A model generated the notes under the pieces. It did no database searches, was not told where the DNA came from, and worked only from the letters and a program-made list of their open reading frames with translations. Shown piece by piece: positions 1 to 7,744 of a DNA stretch of 64,000 bases. The stretch is from assembly GCF_011300875.1 (NCBI RefSeq), contig NZ_CP049862.1:2914001-2978000 (forward strand). The letters run 5' to 3'. Position numbers and translations under genes: made by a program. How positions within the stretch are numbered: the stretch's first letter is position 1; every line of letters begins with the position of its first letter. This DNA comes from Sanguibacter sp. HDW7. Its GTDB lineage: Bacteria; Actinomycetota; Actinomycetes; Actinomycetales; Cellulomonadaceae.

Positions 1-634
1 CGGCGGCGCCCGTCACGGCAGGGCCGTGATCGCCCCACCGCTCGGGCCCCTGCGCCCACGAGAGCCGGTGGACGAGACCCGGGACGTCGGGCACTCCGAC
101 CGACTCCAGCAGGTGGGCCCGGAGCACAGCGTCGGGACGGCCGGCATCCTCGGCGCGCAGCAACGCCGCGACAGCGTCACGTACGAGCGCGGACGCCGAC
201 CCCGGGTCCGAGAGGACCCAGCCCCACCCTGCCGCCCGCAGCCGCGCACCGGAACGGTCGCGCCCGACGACGATCGACCCCGTCCCGGCGATGACGCCGA
301 TGCCGTCCTGGAGGCCCGCGGCGGGCACGACGAGCTCGGCGTCGTTGACGATCGTCACGGAAGCCCGCAGAACGGCTGCCGTCCGGTCCCCGAGCTCGCG
401 CGCATGCTCGACGGTCTCGACGCCGTGGGCACCCACGACGACGGTCAGTGCCGCACGCCCGCCGAGCGCATCGGTGACCGTGCGCGCGAGCCACCGGGCA
501 GCACCTGCGTCCGACGCCTCCCAGCCGCGGGTCGCGACGACGACGTCCTGCACGACCGCGCCCTCGCTGTCGACCGCACGAACCTGTGTCTTCGTCCCGC
601 CGACGTCGACGCCGACGACCAGGGGCTCGCTCAT
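1..634 (-). CDS. BadF/BadG/BcrA/BcrD-type sugar kinase, probably glucosamine or N-acetylglucosamine kinase (partial)
   Basis: The gene starts at ATG 634 and runs off the left edge, so about 211 codons of a roughly 300-residue family are visible. The N-terminus has the ASKHA phosphate-1 loop GVDVGGTKTQ, and near residue 117 the phosphate-2 motif GTGSIVVGRDRSG. The family phosphorylates amino sugars in the cytosol; the Vibrio glucosamine kinase GspK belongs here. Its ATG overlaps the stop of the upstream SIS gene (ATGA), so it is the last visible gene of the amino-sugar operon that starts near 6.6 kb. The substrate is inferred from context; glucosamine fits the GH9 partner best, N-acetylglucosamine is the alternative. 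Confidence 0.85.
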   Translation of the reverse strand, partial: MSEPLVVGVDVGGTKTQVRAVDSEGAVVQDVVVATRGWEASDAGAARWLARTVTDALGGRAALTVVVGAHGVETVEHARELGDRTAAVLRASVTIVNDAELVVPAAGLQDGIGVIAGTGSIVVGRDRSGARLRAAGWGWVLSDPGSASALVRDAVAALLRAEDAGRPDAVLRAHLLESVGVPDVPGLVHRLSWAQGPERWGDHGPAVTGAA

Positions 635-1674
635 GCGTCCAGTCTCGGCGACGCGATCGCGAAGTCGCCCGGATCGACGCCACCGGCCTTCGTGTCGTCG
701 TTCGCGAAGACGAACGCCTCGACGTCGACCCCAGCAGCCGCCGCCAGCTCACCGGCGAGAACCTGCAGCGCGACGATCTCGGCGACCGTCCGCGGAGCGC
801 CGGTCACCTCGGGGAGCCGCAGCACCTCGAGCGCCCCGTCCCGTTCGACGTCACGCGTCGTCACCAGCAGGGTGAGGTGACCCGCTCCCGCGAGCGTGCG
901 TGCGAGGGCGACCTCCCGCCCGTCGCCGACGACGATGTGGAGGGAGCGCCCGGCGGACTCCATCGCGCCGTGGAGGTAGTTGCGCGTCACCGCCGGGGTC
1001 GCGGGCAGCCGGACGACCTCACGCAGGAGCAGCGCGACGGCCTCGACGACGGTGAGCCCGGCACCGGACGCGACGACGTCCGCCGCGACGACGCCCGTGC
1101 CGGTGCATCGCACCGCCAGGTCCCGCATGATCGGCGTGGCGTCGGCAACGACGCCACGCACGAGGTCCCCGATCCCGACCCACGGGCTGGGTCGCCCGCC
1201 GAGCATGCGTGCGGTGAGCCGTTCGAGCGCGATGCACGTCCCCGTGAGGCCGACCGTCGACGCGTACGAGTCGGGCTCCTCGCCGAGCCCGACCGTCACG
1301 TCGACCGTCGCCTCGAGAGGGCTGTCCGCGACGTTGACGAGCCCGAGCGTGGGGACGTCGACGCTCTCGAGCGCCGCGAGCGTCTCTGCGCTGCGCCCGC
1401 CCTGGGAGACCGCGACGACGAGGTCGGCCCTCGTGACGTGCGACGCCTCCGAGGCGAGGGCGCGCTCGGCGCGGACCCCGCCTGCGCGCAGGTCGAGGAT
1501 CGCGCCCGCGAGCGCCGCGTGCGAGGCCCCCATCGCGAGGAAGGTCGGCGTCCGGACGTCGAGCATCTGCGGGTCGAGCCGGTCGAGCTCCTGCTCGACG
1601 TGCTCGGCGATACGGTCAAGGGCTGTCGCCTGGGCGGTGATGCCGTCGGCGAAGGTGAGTCGGATGGGTGACAT
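631..1674 (-). CDS. SIS-domain sugar isomerase/deaminase (GlmS/AgaS-like)
   Basis: A 347-residue protein with two SIS (sugar isomerase) folds, about residues 30-170 and 190-330, resembling the isomerase half of GlmS without its glutaminase domain. The first half carries the sugar-phosphate loops ASHAALAG and VAVSQGGRSAET. Such stand-alone proteins act as glucosamine-6-phosphate or galactosamine-6-phosphate deaminases/isomerases, or bind the sugar as regulators. The start is supported by GGAG six bases upstream. It lies 27 bases after the GH9 gene and overlaps the kinase start, so it probably converts the phosphorylated amino sugar for glycolysis. The exact reaction cannot be decided from sequence alone. 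Confidence 0.85.
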   Translation of the reverse strand: MSPIRLTFADGITAQATALDRIAEHVEQELDRLDPQMLDVRTPTFLAMGASHAALAGAILDLRAGGVRAERALASEASHVTRADLVVAVSQGGRSAETLAALESVDVPTLGLVNVADSPLEATVDVTVGLGEEPDSYASTVGLTGTCIALERLTARMLGGRPSPWVGIGDLVRGVVADATPIMRDLAVRCTGTGVVAADVVASGAGLTVVEAVALLLREVVRLPATPAVTRNYLHGAMESAGRSLHIVVGDGREVALARTLAGAGHLTLLVTTRDVERDGALEVLRLPEVTGAPRTVAEIVALQVLAGELAAAAGVDVEAFVFANDDTKAGGVDPGDFAIASPRLDA

Positions 1675-1701
1675 GAGGTGCTCCGTGCGGGTGCGTGCGG
1701 G

Positions 1702-3399
1702 TCAGAGGGTGGCGACGGCGAGCGCGAACCACGCGGTGTGCGGGATCCACTGCTCGGACCAGCGCCAGGAGTCGCCTGGCGGGGCCTCGTGCGGGAGGAA
1801 GGCGATGTCGTCCTCGTCGGTCCATCCCGACGTGATGCCGTTGACGATGCCGCCTGGTGCGTTGGGGAAGTCGGACTCGTACTCGACGACACCGCGGCCA
1901 CGGCCCTGGAGCATGCAGACGTCGAAGGGGTTGCGTCCGAGAACCCAACCGACCTGGTCGGACGCGAAGGCTCGGAGCCGCTCGCGCAGTCCCGGCGCCG
2001 CATGGTCGGCAGCGAGGAGAGCAGCCGTCGCGAGCGAGGAGATCCCCGCGTTCTCGCCCTGCCACCAGTAGCCGGTCTCGTTCGCGTGAGGGAAGAAGAA
2101 CGCCTCTCGCGGTCCCCCGCCGAGCGGCTGCGTGAGCTGCCGCGGGTAGCCGAACGGGTTGACGACGGCGGACGTCCGGTCGAGCACGTCAGTCATCGCT
2201 CGCACCGCCACGGCCCGCGCGTCGTCGGCGAGCGCTCCGCCGAGGACATCGGCGGCGCGCAGCAGCGCGACGACGGGAAGTCCCGGCTCGGCCGCATGGA
2301 AGAAGGGGGTCCCTGTCCCGTCGAGGTCGAACCAGCCGGGCCCGTCGTCGGGCCGGACGTAGCGTGCGACGAGACTGCTCGCGCGTCGCTCGGCCGCGGG
2401 CCTGGCGTCGCTCGCACCGGCAGCGACGAGCTCGGCCGCCGCCAGCAGCGCGCACGCGTCGTCGAGCGCGTTCTCGCGACCGTCCCAGAGGTGCTCGACG
2501 TTGTGCGCCTCGAGGTGCTCGAAGCCGCGGCGGGCCGCGGCAAGGTACTGCTCGCGCGTGAGGTCTCCGTCGTCGTCGAGGGTCGCTGCCCGCGCGAGCG
2601 CCGCGATCGCGAGGCCGCCGCCGTGCCGGTAGCCCGCCTGGTAGCGGTCGGTGCGGCCGCAGTCCTGGATCGGCGCGTTGATGACTCGTTCGTCGAGCTC
2701 CTTCGTGAGGGCGTCGAAGATGCCGACGTAGAAGTAGCCCTCGGGAGCCTGGAAGCGGACGAGGAAGTCCGCTCCCCACAACGCCTCGTCGCGGAGACGG
2801 GTCCCGACCGCGCGGACGACGGCCAGGTGTCGACGTGCGAGCTCGTCCCGCGCTGCCATGAAGGCCCACGCGCACAACGGGGTCTGCTGGGGGCTCATGG
2901 CCGTCGTGTACGTGAGGTGGCTGAGGAACTTGCTGGTGTCGCCGCTCGCGTCGAGCCAGCCTCCGCGCGCGTCGACCGTGCGCCCGATCGTGTCGCCCCA
3001 GAGGCGCGCGGCACGGTCCTTGCGGTCGATCTCGCCCGACGACCGTTGCCCGCGGAAGTACGCGAGGACGTCGGGCAGGACTGCTCGCTGGAGCAGGTCG
3101 GGAGCGACAGTGAGGCTGACGCGCGCGCTGCCTGAGCCGTCGGTGACGTCGAGCGTCCACTCACCCGGCGCGAGGTCCGAGGGGAGCTCGAGCCGCGCAT
3201 GCGGTCCGACCGACCAACCGGGCGTCGTCGAGGCGACGGCGTCGGGCAGCGTCGTCCGGGTGCCCGCACCGTCGACGAGCGTGCCCGCGACGGTCGCACC
3301 GACGGTGGTCGTCGCGACGACGACCGAGGCGGGGAGGTCGGTCCCGAGACCGACGTGCGTGGTGAGGACGCGTGGCGTCCTCTCATCCCTTGAGAGCAC
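1702..3399 (-). CDS. Glycoside hydrolase family 9, probably intracellular exo-beta-D-glucosaminidase
   Basis: GTG 3399 gives 565 residues and overlaps the upstream permease by 17 bases; the reading frame also extends further upstream. The order is an N-terminal Ig-like beta-sandwich (about 1-100), then the (alpha/alpha)6 barrel. GGWLDASGDTSKFLSHL carries the catalytic-base aspartates of GH9, and PHANETGYWWQGENAG carries the likely acid glutamate; WVLGRNPF is a C-terminal family signature. There is no signal peptide, so it acts in the cytosol on imported oligosaccharides. The ASGD version of the motif and the neighbouring BadF kinase and SIS gene recall the Vibrio GH9 glucosaminidase cluster rather than secreted cellulases. 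A cellodextrinase is the alternative. Confidence 0.82.
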   Translation of the reverse strand: MLSRDERTPRVLTTHVGLGTDLPASVVVATTTVGATVAGTLVDGAGTRTTLPDAVASTTPGWSVGPHARLELPSDLAPGEWTLDVTDGSGSARVSLTVAPDLLQRAVLPDVLAYFRGQRSSGEIDRKDRAARLWGDTIGRTVDARGGWLDASGDTSKFLSHLTYTTAMSPQQTPLCAWAFMAARDELARRHLAVVRAVGTRLRDEALWGADFLVRFQAPEGYFYVGIFDALTKELDERVINAPIQDCGRTDRYQAGYRHGGGLAIAALARAATLDDDGDLTREQYLAAARRGFEHLEAHNVEHLWDGRENALDDACALLAAAELVAAGASDARPAAERRASSLVARYVRPDDGPGWFDLDGTGTPFFHAAEPGLPVVALLRAADVLGGALADDARAVAVRAMTDVLDRTSAVVNPFGYPRQLTQPLGGGPREAFFFPHANETGYWWQGENAGISSLATAALLAADHAAPGLRERLRAFASDQVGWVLGRNPFDVCMLQGRGRGVVEYESDFPNAPGGIVNGITSGWTDEDDIAFLPHEAPPGDSWRWSEQWIPHTAWFALAVATL

Positions 3400-4273
3400 C
3401 TGCGAGCACCGCACCTTCCATCTTGTCGGCGAAGAACGCGTAGAGGACGTAGACCGGAACGAGAGTGATGACGATCCCCGCAGCGAGCACACCGTACTGC
3501 GAGGCGTTGGCGAGGGAGAGGGTCGGCAGGGCGACCTGCGCGGTCCGCACTGCCTTGTCGGGGCCGATGATGACGAGCGAGAAGAAGTACTCGTTCCAGA
3601 AGGACAGGAAGTTGAGGATCGCGACGACGACCGTCGTCGGCAGCGTGAGCGGCAGGAAGACCGACCACAGCGTGCGCCACTGCCCCGCGCCGTCGAGGAC
3701 GGCGGACTCCTCGAGCTCCTTCGGCACCGACCTCATCGCCTGGGTGAGGAGGATGACCGAGAGCGGCATGGCGCTCGCGGGCAGGAAGAGGATGAGGAAC
3801 TCGCGCGTGTGGAAGAGCGACATCGCGATCGCGAGCATGACCGTCGGCACGAGCGCGGCGAAGCCGGGCACGAGGAACCCGAGCGCGAAGAGTCGTTCGA
3901 GCGCGACTCCGAGCCTGCCGCGGGCCCGTGCGAGCGCGTAGGCGGCGGGCAGCGCGAGCGCGAGCGTGAGGACCGACGCTCCGACGGTGATGTAGGCCTG
4001 GTTGAGGAGGGCCGGCCCGAGGGTCGCCTGGGTGAACGCCTTGGCGAAGTTCTCGGTCGTGAAGCCGGCGATCGGCGAGAAGGGCTGGGTGATGATCCCG
4101 AGGTTGCCCTTGAACGACGAGACGACGAGGTAGTACAGCGGGACGGCGAGCAGCGCGACGTAGGCCCAGACGAGGCCGTGCACGACGAAGCGCCAGGGGC
4201 CGGAGCGTCCCAGTCCGGAACGTGTGTCGCGGCGGCGGCGCCGCGCCGGGAGGGTGGTGGTGGGGGCGGTCAT
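3383..4273 (-). CDS. Carbohydrate ABC transporter permease, MalG type
   Basis: A 296-residue inner-membrane permease with about six transmembrane segments. The EAA loop that docks the ATPase reads EESAVLDGAGQWRTLWSVFL (about residues 190-210), followed by LPLTLPT, typical of the CUT1 MalG subfamily. An Arg-rich N-terminus precedes helix 1. It lies 10 bases after the MalF-type permease and before the GH9 gene. Together with the lipoprotein and the other permease it makes a CUT1 importer. No ATP-binding subunit is encoded here; actinobacteria commonly share an MsiK-type ATPase encoded elsewhere, so that is expected rather than odd. Confidence 0.93.
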   Translation of the reverse strand: MTAPTTTLPARRRRRDTRSGLGRSGPWRFVVHGLVWAYVALLAVPLYYLVVSSFKGNLGIITQPFSPIAGFTTENFAKAFTQATLGPALLNQAYITVGASVLTLALALPAAYALARARGRLGVALERLFALGFLVPGFAALVPTVMLAIAMSLFHTREFLILFLPASAMPLSVILLTQAMRSVPKELEESAVLDGAGQWRTLWSVFLPLTLPTTVVVAILNFLSFWNEYFFSLVIIGPDKAVRTAQVALPTLSLANASQYGVLAAGIVITLVPVYVLYAFFADKMEGAVLAGALKG

Positions 4274-4283
4274 GTCCGGCCCT

Positions 4284-5228
4284 TCAGTGCTGTGCGCGGA
4301 AGACGCGACGGATGACGAGGAGCCCGACGACGCCGGCGCCGAAGAGCATGACGGCGATCGCCTGGGAGTAGCCGACCTTCGACTGGTTGAAGGCGTAGTC
4401 GTACACGAGGAACGAGAGGTTCACGGTTGCCGTGCCGGGGCCACCGCGCGTGAGGAGCAGGACGACAGCGGCGGACGAGAAGAGGGTCCAGAGGAACTGC
4501 AGCGTCGTGACGACCCCGACGAACTCCTTGCACATGGGGAACGCGACGAGCCACATGCGGCGCCAGTGCCCGCACCCGTCGAGCTCGGCGGCCTCGAGGA
4601 TCTCGCCCGGGAGCGTGTTGAGGGACGACGCGAGCATGACGGCCGAGACCGAGACCGAGGACCACAGCATGACGATGATGATCGCGACGAACGCGGTGTC
4701 GGCGCGTGCGAGCCACGGTGCCGTGAGGTGGCCGAGCCCGACGATGTCGAGCGCGCCGTTGACGAGGCCGGACGGCGCGAAGACACCGGCGAACACCATC
4801 GCGAGCGCGGGCGCGGAGAGCAGCACCGGCGTGAAGAGGACGGCACGGACGATCCGGTGCCCGCGCGGCCTGAGCGAGACGTAGTAGGCGATCATGAACG
4901 CGACGACCACGACGACGGGCAGGACGACGAGCAGCTGGACGAGCGAGTTGCGGGCCGCCTCGTGGAAGACGGGGTCCCGCACGAGCTTCGCGAAGTTCTC
5001 CCCGCCGACGAACATGCGTGGAGCGATGAGCCCCCGCCAGCTGGTCTGTGCGAAGTAGAAGAGGCTGACGAGCGGGCCGACCGTGAAGACGAGGAACCAC
5101 AGGACGGCGGGCAGCGCGAGCACGAGCCCGGCGTTCCGTCGGAGCGTGCCGTCGGGACGGGTGCTGCCCGGCCGCGCGGCGGTGAGCGGCCCGCGGGCTG
5201 CGGGCGGGGTGTCGACGGTGAGGGTCAC
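4284..5228 (-). CDS. Carbohydrate ABC transporter permease, MalF type
   Basis: A 314-residue permease with six predicted membrane helices; GLVLALPAVLWFLVFTVGP is the first. The EAA loop is EILEAAELDGCGHWRRMWLV (about residues 205-225), with the CUT1 hallmark G after the EAA stretch. The frame is open much further upstream, but GTG 5228 is preferred because AAAGGA lies seven bases before it and the longer version would run into the solute-binding gene. It pairs with the MalG-type permease downstream to form the membrane channel of the amino-sugar importer. Confidence 0.92.
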   Translation of the reverse strand: MTLTVDTPPAARGPLTAARPGSTRPDGTLRRNAGLVLALPAVLWFLVFTVGPLVSLFYFAQTSWRGLIAPRMFVGGENFAKLVRDPVFHEAARNSLVQLLVVLPVVVVVAFMIAYYVSLRPRGHRIVRAVLFTPVLLSAPALAMVFAGVFAPSGLVNGALDIVGLGHLTAPWLARADTAFVAIIIVMLWSSVSVSAVMLASSLNTLPGEILEAAELDGCGHWRRMWLVAFPMCKEFVGVVTTLQFLWTLFSSAAVVLLLTRGGPGTATVNLSFLVYDYAFNQSKVGYSQAIAVMLFGAGVVGLLVIRRVFRAQH

Positions 5229-5286
5229 GACGACGTCCTTTCGTGGGGACGCCGCCGGGTACGTGTCGCACCCGGCGGCGTCGGTG

Positions 5287-6558
5287 TCACCGGGCTGCGT
5301 CGTAGGTCTCGTCGACCATGGCGCACACGGTCTTCGCGTCGTTGCCCTTCGTGAAGGCGATCGACGTGGCGCGGTACATGGGGTTGGAGACGTCGGCGGG
5401 GACGTGGAGGTCGGGCATGACGGCCCACTGCACGCGACCGGGGAGGTCGGTGAACGACTGCTGGAGGAGCGGCGACTCGACCTTGCTGACGTCGAGGGTG
5501 ACGTCGGTCGCCATGACGGTTCCACCGACGACCATGGAGCTCATGACGTCGGTCGAGAACATGTGCTCGACGAGCTTGCGGACGGCGTCGAGCTTCTTGG
5601 CGCCGTTGGGGCTGATCCACCATCCTGCGGAGGTCGAGCCGTTGTAGGCGAGCGGCTTGGTCGCGGTCGACCCCGGGGCGACGGGCATGCCGCCGAGGTA
5701 GGTGGTCGACGCGATGCCGGCGTCTGTGCCCTGGTAGGCCCACGAGCCCATCGGCGAGGAGAGCGCCTTCCCGGTGAGGTAGAGGGCGGACGCCTGGTCG
5801 GAGGTGAGGCCTTCGACGCCGTCGACGAACACGCCTGCGTCGCGGAGCCGGACGAACTCCTCGATGCCCTTCATCGCGGCCGGGCTGGAGCAGGTTCGCC
5901 CCTCGGCGAAGACCTTCACGGTCTCCTCGGGCGTCATGTAGGTCTGGATGTACTGGAGGAACAGCTTCTGCCCGGACCAGTCGTTGCCGCCTGTGGCGAT
6001 GCCGCCGTAGCCGAGCTCTCGGAGGCGGTCGGTGGTGGCGATGAGCTCGTCGTTCGTCGTGGGGACCTCGAGCCCGGCCTCCTCGAGGAGGGCCGTGTTG
6101 TACCACCAGGGCCAGGTGAAGCCGGCGTAGGGGAAGCCGCGGAGGCTGCCCTCGGAGTCGGTCCAGTCGGCGAGCGCTGCGGCGGGGATGGCGTCGGTCA
6201 GGCCCCACTCGTCGACGTAGTCCGCGACGTCGACGACGGCTCCGTTCTTCGCCCAGTCGAGCTGCTTCTCGAGGAGTCCGACGAGGAGGACGTCTGCCTC
6301 TTCCCCGGCGAGGAGCGAGGTCTCGTAGACCTGGTTGAGGTCGTCGCCGTTCTCGAGGACCTTGACGGTGATGCCGGTCTTCTCGGTGAAGGACGCCAGG
6401 GCGTCCTTGAGGGGCTTGCTCTCTGTCCCGGCGGAGGTCCAGTTCGTCTGGAGGACGAGCTCGGTCGTGGCACCGTCGTCGGCTCCTCCGCTGCACGCGG
6501 TGAGACCGAGTGCGAGGAGTGCGGCGCTGATCGGGGCGGTCTTGCGCAAGTGATGCAT
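5287..6558 (-). CDS. Extracellular sugar-binding lipoprotein of a CUT1 ABC transporter
   Basis: Start at ATG 6558 is set by AGGAAGG seven bases upstream and by a clean lipoprotein signal: short basic head, hydrophobic core, then LTAC with the lipidated cysteine at residue 22. The mature 402 residues are a family 1 extracellular solute-binding protein (ELVLQTNWTSAGTESKPLKD at its start). It is anchored outside the membrane and delivers the sugar to the two permeases encoded next. As the first gene of the operon it lies directly behind the promoter at 6652-6680. Substrate is inferred from the operon to be a glucosamine-containing oligosaccharide. Confidence 0.92.
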   Translation of the reverse strand: MHHLRKTAPISAALLALGLTACSGGADDGATTELVLQTNWTSAGTESKPLKDALASFTEKTGITVKVLENGDDLNQVYETSLLAGEEADVLLVGLLEKQLDWAKNGAVVDVADYVDEWGLTDAIPAAALADWTDSEGSLRGFPYAGFTWPWWYNTALLEEAGLEVPTTNDELIATTDRLRELGYGGIATGGNDWSGQKLFLQYIQTYMTPEETVKVFAEGRTCSSPAAMKGIEEFVRLRDAGVFVDGVEGLTSDQASALYLTGKALSSPMGSWAYQGTDAGIASTTYLGGMPVAPGSTATKPLAYNGSTSAGWWISPNGAKKLDAVRKLVEHMFSTDVMSSMVVGGTVMATDVTLDVSKVESPLLQQSFTDLPGRVQWAVMPDLHVPADVSNPMYRATSIAFTKGNDAKTVCAMVDETYDAAR

Positions 6559-6651
6559 CGTCGGACCTTCCTGTGCGTGCGGGCCGGGCAGGGGTGCCGG
6601 CCTGAGTCCCGCGGATCCCGTCGCGTCGGTGCGGCGGTCCCGTCGCGACCC

Positions 6652-6680
6652 AAGGTACACAGTGGTCTTGTTGTGGTCAA
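6652..6680 (-). promoter_or_regulatory. Putative promoter of the amino-sugar operon
   Basis: Reading the minus strand, TTGACC (6680-6675) is followed after 17 bases by TACCTT (6657-6652), a fair match to a housekeeping sigma promoter. The lipoprotein start codon lies about 95 bases downstream. The two ACAGTGGT repeats listed separately overlap both ends of this promoter. Confidence 0.6.
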
Positions 6681-6687
6681 CAGTGGT
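6659..6687. promoter_or_regulatory. Putative GntR operator: exact direct repeat ACAGTGGT, 21 bp apart
   Basis: ACAGTGGT occurs exactly at 6659-6666 and 6680-6687, so the copies lie on the same face of the helix two turns apart. A weaker related copy, TTGTGGT, sits between them. The repeats cover the operon promoter, and a GntR/UTRA regulator starts 110 bases away on the other strand. Repression of the sugar operon by that regulator is inferred. Confidence 0.5.
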
Positions 6688-6797
6688 ATTCATTAGCGCA
6701 GTCCACGGCGCTTGCCGTTGTCACGCGAGGCTCGACGAGAGCCGGACGATGCGCACGCATTGGTACGCTGTGGTCTGCTGACGAGCGAAGGAGAGAG

Positions 6798-7553
6798 ATG
6801 GACGAGCACGGGAGGTCTGCCCCCTCACGCACGAACGGAGCCGACCCGCTCTGGCTCCAGGCTGCAGGACTCATCGCCGCGGACGTCCGGTCCGGTGCGC
6901 TCGCACCGGGAGACAGGCTCCCCGCCGAACGTGACCTCAGCGTCTCGCTCGACATCTCACGCGTGACCCTGCGCAAGGCCCTCGCCCACCTCGTCGCGCG
7001 AGGCGTCCTCACCTCGACGCACGGTCGCGGCTGGTTCGTCGCGACACCGGCCGCGCCCAGCGAGTGGCCCAACCGCCTCGAGTCGTTCACCGAGACAGCA
7101 CGACGACAAGGACTCACCCCGTCGACGACAGCCGTCGGGGCGACGGTGCGCCCCTCGACGCTCGACGAGTCCGAGCGCCTCGGCAGCACCGCGGGCGCGC
7201 CCCTCCTCGACCTCGAGCGCGTCCGCCTGCTCGACGGTGTCCGCATCGCCGTCGACCACGCCCTCGTGCCGCTCGCCGCCGCACCCGGCATCGAGGACGA
7301 CGACCTCTCGACCGGTTCGCTGTTCGCCGCGCTGCGCGCACGCGGCGCAGTCCCGCACCGCGCGGACGCGACGATCGAGTCGCGCGCCGCCGACGCACGA
7401 CTCGCGGAGCTGCTCGAGGCCGCTCCGGGAGCCCCCGTCCTCCTGCTCGACGAGATCGTGCGCGCCGCCGACGGCACGGTGCTGCTGTGGTCCCGCGTCT
7501 CCTACCACGGGGAGCGGTACAGGCTTCGGACGACCTTCGCGACGGAGGACTGA
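6798..7553 (+). CDS. GntR family transcriptional regulator, HutC/UTRA type
   Basis: A 251-residue cytosolic repressor. Residues 16-80 form the GntR winged helix-turn-helix (RLPAERDLSVSLDISRVTLR, then GRGWFV in the wing); residues 90-245 are a UTRA effector domain of the NagR/DasR type, which usually binds a phosphorylated sugar. GAAGGAGAGAG precedes the ATG. It is divergent from the amino-sugar operon, whose promoter carries repeated ACAGTGGT sites, so it most likely represses that operon and releases on binding an amino-sugar phosphate. The effector is inferred. Confidence 0.92.
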   Translation: MDEHGRSAPSRTNGADPLWLQAAGLIAADVRSGALAPGDRLPAERDLSVSLDISRVTLRKALAHLVARGVLTSTHGRGWFVATPAAPSEWPNRLESFTETARRQGLTPSTTAVGATVRPSTLDESERLGSTAGAPLLDLERVRLLDGVRIAVDHALVPLAAAPGIEDDDLSTGSLFAALRARGAVPHRADATIESRAADARLAELLEAAPGAPVLLLDEIVRAADGTVLLWSRVSYHGERYRLRTTFATED

Positions 7554-7626
7554 CACCGCCTCGCGCCCCCGGCGACGGCGCACGACCTCCGGGACGCGTA
7601 GTCGTCCCGCTCCCGAGGTCCGGCAA

Positions 7627-7663
7627 TTGTTCGGAAACTCACGGAACAACAGCGACCTAGGTC
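7627..7663. promoter_or_regulatory. Two palindromes upstream of the OFA carrier: TTGTTC/GAACAA and GACCTAGGTC
   Basis: TTGTTC (7627-7632) and GAACAA (7644-7649) form an inverted repeat with an 11-base spacer. Five bases on, GACCTAGGTC (7654-7663) is a perfect 10-base palindrome. Both lie in the 191-base gap before the MFS gene at 7745. They look like protein-binding sites; the regulator is unknown. A 12-base version of the second palindrome occurs upstream of gdhA. Confidence 0.4.
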
Positions 7664-7744
7664 CCGCGCCACGGCTCTCGCGCGCGCCGACGATGGGACG
7701 AGCCACATCGGCCCCCGATCCACAATGAAGCGGACCCACGGACC

